This document shows positions 56,638-64,000 of a stretch of 64,000 bases of DNA, one piece after another. This DNA is from Apiotrichum sp. Y4204 (taxonomy: Eukaryota; Basidiomycota; Tremellomycetes; Trichosporonales; Trichosporonaceae). The stretch is taken from assembly GCA_025531455.1 (NCBI GenBank), contig JAMYHL010000023.1, positions 434,001-498,000 of the forward strand, given 5' to 3'. How positions within the stretch are numbered: position 1 is the first letter of the stretch; each line of letters starts with the position of its first letter. The notes beneath the pieces were generated by a model, which was not told where the DNA came from, made no database searches, and saw only the letters and a list, made by a program, of their open reading frames with translations. The translations under genes and the position numbers were made by a program.

Positions 56638-59600
56638 CTACTGATCGGCGTCGGTAGGCTCGGCCATCTCGACGTCCCCGTCAGGAACCTTGAGCGGGCT
56701 GGCTGCTGGGCGCTCGCCATCAACGTCCGCAGAGGTCGTGGTGGCTTTCGGTGAGCCGTCTGCCTCATTGTTGTCAGTGGTTGGCCCCTCGGCACCACCA
56801 GCCTTCTCCACTCCGACCATCCCCTCTGCGCTGGCAGGAGCGTCACCCTGGTCCTTCTCTGTCTCCTTCCCTTGGCTGTCCTTCTCCTCCCCGTTCTTCT
56901 CCTCCTTGTCCTTCTCCTCCCCATCCTTCTCCTCCTCATCCTTTTCCTTGTCGTTCGCGACCTCCCCATTCCCTTTGTCGCCCGTCACGTCGGGCTTGAT
57001 TTCCTCAACTTCGCCGTCTCCGTCCTCTCCTTCGACCTCCTCCGTCGTCCCACGGCGCGCTGCTCCAGGTGCGAGCAGCTCGCCAAGCGTTCCCTCATTG
57101 AACTTGTCGCCACATGCGTTGCACACTGGGAAGCTGTCAACTCTGAATCCGATAGTTGTACTCACGCGTCCCACGGCCGTTCGGGCCGCGGCGCCAAACC
57201 TTGACACCGGGCTTGGCGCATCCTTCGCACGTTGCGCCTTGCACGCCGCGCGACTGGCGCTGTGGGGCCGAGCGCCCGCGACCTCTACCACGACGGCTGA
57301 GGGACTGGGCAGCGACGCCGAGCTCGACGCGCTCGTCAAGTTCGTCAAGGGAGACAGGCATTTCGAAGGTGACCGTCGGCTCGTCGACGCGCTTGCGCTT
57401 CTTTCGCCGGCCCTCCATCTCCGCTTCGTCCAGTTCCGGCGTTAGCTGTCGCGACTCGGCGACGGCGCCCTCTTCCTCGGGTTCCGGAGAGCGGGCGTAC
57501 AGCGGACGAGTGGTCATGTGATATGGACGCGGGGCCCACTTGTCAGCCGTAGCCTCCACCACAGCGGGAATCGGGGTTTCAATGCGGAAACGGGGGAAAA
57601 GGCGAGCTCCTACGCGAGAGAGAAGCGAGGTGAATAGTTCCTTCTTGCGAGATAGCAGTGTCTTGAGAACGGTGGGACCAAGCCGGGGTGCGACGTAGCC
57701 ATCAGGCTTCGGGGCTGTGGGGGGTGGCACAGGCTTAGAGGCGATTCCAATTGCGGGGTTCGGGCCTGCTGGCGCGACAGAGCTGGACGCGGCGGGGTGG
57801 GTCGATGACGCCACTGAGGCTACAACAGGTTGAGTGGATTGGGTGGACGTTGATGTTGCTACGCCAGTGCTTGTCGACGCCGAAACTGGAGCCTGCTCAG
57901 AAGGTGTTGCGGGAGCTCCAGACGGAAGTGAGTTCACATCGGCAGAAGTTGCTGGCGTTCTCGTCGCCGAGACACTGGGCGCAGTAGCAGTTGCAGCCTT
58001 CTCCCCGACCGCGGTGCCGTTCGGGGCGACAGCAGACTCTGCAGGTTGCGTAGAAGGGGGCTGCGAAAGAGTTGCAGTTGAGTCGGAAGCCGCTGTAGCC
58101 TGTACAGGAGTTGGAGCTGAAGCTGGAACAGGAGTGGGAACATTTGAGGTGGTAGCTGGAGCAGAATTCGATGCGATGGGTGCAGTCGTGCTCGGCGCCG
58201 CGGTACTGGTTGTTCCCTCACTGGGAGCAGCTGTGGGCGCGGCCTCCTTCGTTGAAGTCCCGTTCGCAGCATCGACCTTAGCGGCGGCAGTTTGTTCCGC
58301 TGCTCCGTCCTTGACCTCCTCCTCAACGTCGTTCAGCTCCGGCTCGGCCTTCGCCAGTGCCTGCAGCTCAGCCTCGTGCACCTCGTCAACGACGGCCTTG
58401 ACGCGCGCCCAGATCGCGTCGCTCATGCCAGTTATACGAATCGTGACAGGCTCAAGCGGACCATCTGGAAGGAACGACTCAGCCCCGAGGTTAAGCACGT
58501 AAGGGCAGGGCTTGGCTGGCGGTAACTGTTGTTCAGAGTGCTTCAGTGGCCGCAGAGAGCGTTTCGGAGAGACAGGCTCGGCCTTGACACTCCCTTCCTC
58601 AGTGGCACCATCTTTGTCGTTACTCTTGCCCTTGTCCGCATTGTCCTTAGGCTTTCCTCCGTCCTTCTCCTTGCCGAGGATCTTCGCCACCAGCTCCTCG
58701 TTTCCGAAGGGCAGTTTCTTCGCAAGCCGATCCCACTCAGGTCGCTTCCAAGGCTCAGTGGGAATGAAAGTGGAGATGAGTACGGTCCCCGGAGCAGGGT
58801 CCATCCCGGCGACGACAGGGAGGCCAGCGTAAGGATCCACTTTTGGAGGACGAGTCGTTTCCTTCGGTGGTGGGGTAGGCTCCTTCGGAGGGGTAGCGGG
58901 CTTCGCGAGCGAGGCCCGCGTGCGTTTCTTCCCCGCGATAGGCTCCTCCTTTATCTCCAGAGGCTGGTCGAGAAGTGGTTTGGGTGTGGGCTCTTTGGGC
59001 TCCGTTACCTCTGTAACTTCTTTACGGGCTGGCAGCTCAGACGTGGGAGACGTGACGTGGTCACCGCCGACCCGGGAGATGTAGCTGTTGGAGCCTAGTG
59101 GAAGGAGAAACTTTTCCGTCACATGTTCCTTGAATGCCACGAGAAGAAATGGTGGAGGGAGGGGATACGGCGGCTTTGGAGGCATTACCGGCGGGATGTA
59201 GATAACATTCGCATGCTTGGCCGGGGTAGTCTTGCTTGGACTTTTGGGAGTAGTTGGAGCAGGGCCGGGGGTGGATACTACCGGCGCAGTAGCCGACACT
59301 ACTGAGATAGGTGTCGAGACTGCTGGACCCACAGTCACTGGACCGGGCGTCGATGGAGTGGACGGCTTCACCGCAGCCGGAGTAGCGGGTACACTTCGAG
59401 GTGCAGAAGGTACCGCTGGGATAACTGGTGCTGGCGATGGTGCTGATACCGCTGCTGCTGGCTTGGAGTCTGATGGCTTGGCCGTCGCTACATCTGTTAC
59501 CTGTCCTTCTGTAGCCGAAGTTTCAGCGGGCGTTGCTATGTTAGCCCTGGACGATGGAGCTGGAACAGTTGAAGCCGAAGGGGTGCTGCTGGGTGGAGCA

Positions 59601-62600
59601 GCAAGGGCAGGAGCTGCGGAAGTTGCATGTGTTGACGAGGCTGCAGGCGCTGTAGGGGCCTCAGTAGGCGTCGAAGTTGCTGCGGCACCAATAGTCTTGG
59701 ATGATTCCGCAGGAGTTTGATCCCGAGGTGCGGTTGGAACAGTTGTAGAAGCTGTAGCAGGAGTCGGAGATGCTACTGCGGATGCTGATGGTGCACTCGG
59801 CGCTGCCGTTAAAGCTGCTGCCGGCTCCTCAGATTTATCATCGGTCTTGAGAGCTGGCGACGCTTCGGCAGGAGCAGCTGCTGAAGCACTCAGCCCAACA
59901 GCAGCCTCGCCTTCATTAACCTCGGGCGGGGGAACAGGACCGCCGCCGACCTGTGGTCGGCCCGTCATATCTACCTCGTTGTCCGAGTCAGACAGGTCTG
60001 AGAGGGATGATTCCGACGCTGCCCTCGGACGATTGGCAGCAGCGGAAGCAGTTGTTGGTTGGGCTGCGACAGGTGGAGCCGGTGCTGCTGTTGATGCAGC
60101 CGCCAATGGGGTGGAGGCGGCAGGAGGAGCAGGGGCTGTAGCAGAAGGAGCAGTTGCGGTTGAGGGACCAACTGGCGCCGGTGCTTTCGCCGGAGCCGCT
60201 GCAACAGCTGGCGTTGGTGCTGGTGTTGATGTTACAGCAGGTTTCGCTGCAGATGCCGCCGGCGCAGTCGGTGCTGCCGGAACGGATGACAATGCTGGAC
60301 CAGGAGCGGATGCAGGTGCGGCGGAGGGAGTAGTCGCTGCCACTGCAGCAGGTGCGGGCTCAGGTTGGACAGGCGCAGCTGCCGGTGTAGCCGCAGGCCG
60401 GACAGGCGCAGCAGCGGGAGGACGGGTTGCAGAACCTGTTGCTGCTGCTCCAGCAGCAGCAGCGGCCGCCGGTGGTCGAGCAGCGCCAGTGCCAACTGCT
60501 GGCCGGGCAACTGCCGCGCCGGGAGGAGCTGCAGCAGCGGGCGGTCGTGGAGCTCCGGGGGCTGGGGGCCTGGCAGCTGTTGTCGCTGGTGGTCGGGCGG
60601 TAGTCACTGGCGGCCTGGCAGTTGCTGTTGCGGCAGTGGAGGGCCTGGCAGCGGCAGCGGCAGTGGCAGTCGCCGCAGTGGGTGGACGCGCAACAGCAGC
60701 TGGTGGTCGAGTGGCTGGCACAGGAGGCCGTACACTTGCAATTGGGGGCCGGGCACTGGATGCTGAAGACGCACCCGCAGCGGGAGGCCGGGCAACGGCA
60801 ACAGGAGGCCTGGCGCCGCCAACTGGGGGCCTAACGGCACCGACAGCGGTCTGAGGCTGTCCAGCTACTGGGGGTCGGGCGGCTACGGCACCCGGGGCGG
60901 GTGGACGCGCAGCCGGCGGGCGAGCGGCTACTCCGACAACGGGAGCTGTCGCTGGAGGGCGCGCTGCACCGGCAGACGCAGTCGGTGGTGGTCGTGCCGT
61001 CGCAGCTGCAGCCCCCGCCGGTGGTGGTCGTACTGCTGCACCAGCTGCTGCAGCTGCTGGGGGGCGTGCTGAGGCGGGGGCTGGCGGTCGTGCGGGGAAT
61101 GGACCGAGGCCGGCCATCGTCGGCCCGTTAGGGAGCCCAGGAAGATCAGGACCTTCACCAACGCCTTCGCCGCGCTGCAGGCGACCAACCACACGGCCAA
61201 GTTTTGCGAGCTCGTCCTTGTTCGCGACGCTGCGGGCGGCCTTGTGGATCAGGATCGAGAGCCAAGGATACCGCGACGCCGCGGCGTTGACGCGCTGGAT
61301 CAGCTCGTTCGGGATGTCGTTGCGCGAGGCGTACTTTGGTGGACCGTCACCCGCGGCGATGTGAGCGGTTGGCGCCGGCGCTGTCGATGGACCAGCGACG
61401 GCGGGAGCAGTCGGAGCGGTGGGGGCAGCAACAGGAGCCGAAGCTGGCGGCACCGATGCTGCACCGGGAGTCGGCGCAGGTGCGGCCTTTGGTACCCCCT
61501 CTGGCTTTTCCGTCTTCTGCCGTTTCGCACTGGGTTCCCCTGGTGGACGCTTCCGTTCCCTCTTCTCCTTTGGCACCTTCTCCTTTGGCACCTTTTCCTT
61601 TGGCACCTTCTCCTTCGGGACCTTCTCCTTCGGAACCTTCTCCTTGACGATCTTCTCCTTTGGCGGTTTTGGTTCTTTTGGCGGCTTTTCGCGCGGCGGC
61701 GCACGTTCCCTCGGAGGACGCGATCGCACCGTTCCCTCCAACCCTGCTCGCGGGGCGACGAAGCGCCCGACCCACAACTCGGTGTTCGGGAACGACATGG
61801 GGCCAACCTGAAGCGTCACGCGTGCGAGACACTCGATCTCGTGCGCTGGCGGCTGCGGCCCATCGAGACCTTTGGATTTCCGCCGCCGTCCCTTCTTCTC
61901 ATCTTCTCCCTCCTTCTTGTCCTTCTCCTTGTCATCGCCGTCGTTCTCCCCCTCCTTCTCCTTCTCCTTCTCCTTATCCTTGCCCTTTCCCTTGCCTTTC
62001 CGATCCTTGTCCTCGATCGGCGCGTGGTACTCGTTTGACGGCAATGGTGGCGCAGGCGGCGGTGGTGTCGGGAACACAAACGCCTTCTTCCCTGATGGTC
62101 GCAGTCGCGGTCGACTGTGTCCCGGGACTGTGGGGTGCGAGAAGATGCGCGGCAGCAGGTGGTTCAAGTGGTGGTAGCGCGTCTGCATGAGCGAGTACTG
62201 CAGAATGAGACTGATGTCAGCGCGACACAGCGCAAAGACCTACCTCTCGGCAAGACCCAGAAGCGGCTGTTTCCCCGGAACGGCCTCCGGCTCGTGGAGC
62301 TCCATCACTCCATCGGTCTCGTCACCTGCTTCGGCGTCCTCCACCTCCTCAACGCCCTCTTCAGCCTCAGCGTCCTCCTCCTCTTCTTCCTCCACTTCCT
62401 CCTCCTCTTCCTCCTCAGCCACCTCCTCTACCTCAACCTGGTCGACATCCATAGCCGTGCCCGCCGCCTCACCCGCAAGCGCCATGAGCTGCGCATCGCT
62501 GAGCTCAAACCCCGCGGCATCAACGACCTGCGGGCGCGCCAGCGTGGGGAGCTCGACATGCGTCAGCTGCGGCGCGGAAAAGCGGCCGGATCCGCGCGTC

Positions 62601-62605
62601 GCCAT
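56638..62605 (-). CDS. Very large protein with a C-terminal GATA-type zinc finger
   Basis: Three exons (62605-62244, 62210-57166, 57125-56638; introns of 33 and 40 nt) give 1,964 residues in perfect frame. The N-terminus (MATRGSGRFSAPQLTHVELP) leads to an acidic Glu tract and SLILQYSLMQTRYHHLNHLL. A Lys/Glu region with six KEKVP copies follows, then a long Ala/Pro/Thr-rich part, with islands such as RNDIPNELIQRVNAAASRYP and LISTFIPTEPWKRPEWDRLA. Near the end a GATA finger is split by the last intron: CEGCAKPGVKVWRRGPNGRG joined to TLCNACGDKFNEG (C-x2-C-x18-C-x2-C). The acidic/Lys tail follows. It is probably nuclear, a DNA-binding or chromatin-associated regulator. The finger is clear; the rest has no family I can name. 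The ATG is the first in frame. Confidence 0.85.
60400..61120. repeat. Degenerate Ala/Pro/Arg repeat coding region
   Basis: Many imperfect copies of a unit encoding (A/V)ARPP plus small residues lie inside the GATA-finger gene (for example ARPPVTTARPPATTAARPP). The GC-rich repeat keeps long open frames on the opposite strand, which are artefacts. Confidence 0.65.
61566..61650. repeat. Fifteen-base repeat encoding KEKVP
   Basis: Six near-identical tandem copies of a 15-base unit, CTCCTTTGGCACCTT on the plus strand with CTTCGGGAC variants at the right end, encode KEKVP repeats of the GATA-finger protein. Confidence 0.75.
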
Positions 62606-63082
62606 CGTGGGTTCGCCGTTGCGTGTGCGCTGTGCGTTGGTCGGCGGTGGAATGCGCGGCGCGTCGGAGAATGCAAGTGTGGTGTTGTCAAGTGTTGGAA
62701 TGAGACTGTTTCGTGGTGGTAATGTTGGGTTGTCAGCGGTGGAGGTAGCGCGGGATCAAAATCAAACGGTGGCACTGCTGCACTCTGGCACTGGTGCACC
62801 GCCAGACTGCCGAACTGCTCGCCGTACTGCCCACAAGGGCAGCGCACTGGGCGCTGATAATGACGGTGCCCATGGCGAGCGCTGCGGTCGAGAACATTAT
62901 GAGCGACAGCGAGGACATGCATATTGACCTGCTGGGGCATGCATATCGGAGGGCTTGTATATCTTAACTGAGCGCATGTACATAAAACAGATGTGGACCG
63001 TTGTAAACGGTGCACGTGTATACAGCTCACTCTATTCTCTCGCCGGACTTGTTTCGGTATTTGTACAACACTTTCAAAAACA
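62606..63082. other. Promoter of the GATA-finger gene and 3' flank of the next gene
   Basis: Both genes are on the minus strand. No coding frame with support. Confidence 0.4.
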
Positions 63083-63607
63083 TCACTTTTCTGGTTCGTA
63101 ACCGTAACCCCCCGCTCGACCAGTCTTTCCCCCCACGATATTCGAGGCCCACACGATATCCGTAGCCGCGAATATAGTGAATAGGCCGGGTTTCTTATCC
63201 TTCTTCTCCTCTTTTGCGGGGGCGCCGCGGCTAATCTCCACACAGCGGGGACACATGCGGCGGGGGCCCTCGCCGCTCGCGACGTGTGCGGCGTGGTAGG
63301 CGAGGATGCTCGCGCGGTTCGGCTCGCCGCCTGCGGCGGCGGCACATTCGTCCGCTATTGAGGCCGGGTAGCCAAGCGACTGGAGGCGTTGAGACGTGGA
63401 TGTTGGCCGGTGCGGGAGGAGGGAGCGCGACAGGAAGGGTTCGGCGGGGAGTTCTATTGGGAGAAGGGTGGGTTTCGTCGCGGTGAGCGTTTCCGCGCTT
63501 GACGAGGCGATGGAGATGGCTGGAGCGAGTGTGGAGCCTGAGATGGACGCGGTGTCGGCGTCGAACGATGTGTCGACCGTGCGGTCGGGTGTCGTTGTGG
63601 TGGTCAT
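63083..63607 (-). CDS. Small protein of unknown function with a CxxC
   Basis: An intronless frame from ATG 63607 (MTTTTTPDRTVDTSFDADTA) to TGA 63085-63083 gives 174 residues. The first ~60 residues are Ser/Thr/Ala-rich. A middle part (RLQSLGYPASIADECAAAAG, ILAYHAAHVASGEGPRRMC) is followed by CPRC, a basic patch (KEEKKDKK) and a hydrophobic tail (PGLFTIFAATDIVWASNIVG) with GYGYEPEK at the end. The CxxC could bind zinc with other Cys/His. No family recognised. Length, start and composition support a real gene. Confidence 0.6.
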   Translation of the reverse strand: MTTTTTPDRTVDTSFDADTASISGSTLAPAISIASSSAETLTATKPTLLPIELPAEPFLSRSLLPHRPTSTSQRLQSLGYPASIADECAAAAGGEPNRASILAYHAAHVASGEGPRRMCPRCVEISRGAPAKEEKKDKKPGLFTIFAATDIVWASNIVGGKTGRAGGYGYEPEK

Positions 63608-64000
63608 GGCTGACAGTAGTTGCTGAGGCTGTTTGTTAATATGAAGGACGGGAGTGAGCGAATGTGGAGCGTACTTTATACCTGTCTACCCCATCACATG
63701 TCGCCTCCTGATCGATTGCCACTGACGGGAGAGTACGATAATGATAAGTGAACCAGTTGCGCCAGCGCACTGGTCCAAGAAAATGCCAGGCACCGCCTTT
63801 GGCTTGGCATCGTGGTAAAACAATCAAGGATGTCATTGATCTGTTACAGCCTGTTCGCTCCACGACGATCACAACTCCCCGGAGTAGTACGACGTTTCTT
63901 GGGTCACATGAAGTCCTAGCGTCGCATCTCTATCATCTGTCTACCGACTATACAGCGGGTACGGTCACGGAGTTGTTGGCGTGAAATGGGGAAAAAGTGG
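63608..64000. other. Right edge, promoter of the small protein gene
   Basis: The promoter of the gene starting at 63607 lies here. A plus-strand frame at 63748-63984 (GTG/ATG-less start region, 78 codons) is not supported. Nothing else recognised up to the window edge. Confidence 0.35.

Noticed and set aside
59217..60854. Long plus-strand open frames (167 and 335 codons) rich in Ala/Gly/Val
   Set aside because: They mirror the Ala/Pro repeat coding region of the GATA-finger gene on the minus strand; GC-rich repeats keep the opposite frame open by chance.

Overview
The window looks like chromosomal DNA of a basidiomycete yeast, most likely a tremellomycete close to Trichosporon, Cutaneotrichosporon or Cryptococcus. 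The reasons are GC-rich coding sequence, many genes split by very short introns (33-60 nt, GTGAGT/GTAAGT-type donors, CTGAC/CTAAC branch sites close to a CAG acceptor), TATA boxes a few tens of bases before several starts, and single-gene transcription units without operons. No rRNA, tRNA, CRISPR array or intact transposon was recognised.

Left block (1-18981): start of an unidentified gene at the edge; a multi-membrane ArAE_2/BRE4-like transporter (1432-5564, -); a small RRM protein (6322-7010, +) convergent with the ubiquitin-activating enzyme E1 UBA1 (7183-10704, -); an F-box/WD40 protein, probably an SCF substrate receptor (11335-14866, -); a possible small ORF; and a GH31 glycosidase (16211-18981, +).

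Middle block (18982-45138) is gene-poor with long intergenic stretches. It holds an acidic Cys-rich protein with an odd 5' end (21200-22396, -), an MFS sugar/polyol transporter (26224-28459, -), a divergent pair of accessory genes encoding a PD-(D/E)XK-nuclease-like protein (29958-31573, -) and a kinase-like protein with degenerate catalytic motifs (32703-33855, +), a bZIP transcription factor (39686-41640, +), and a Gly/Asn/Ser-repeat protein (43492-44709, -). The nuclease-like/kinase-like pair is the best candidate for an undescribed system: it resembles the two halves of fungal nuclease-kinase fusion proteins, here split into divergent genes.

Right block (45139-64000) is dense housekeeping: an F-box protein (45139-47579, -), a Cys-pair protein of unknown role (47968-48995, +), an AlkB-family dioxygenase (49115-50580, -), the importin-alpha exporter CSE1/CAS (51042-54416, -), TCTP (55131-56233, +), a 1,964-residue GATA-finger protein rich in Ala/Pro repeats (56638-62605, -) and a small unknown protein (63083-63607, -). 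Functional themes are ubiquitin conjugation and SCF receptors, nuclear transport, nucleic-acid demethylation, transcription and carbohydrate uptake/hydrolysis; the genes are not obviously co-ordinated.

Exon coordinates were worked out by hand from splice consensus and reading frame; for the many-exon genes only the outer limits are given.
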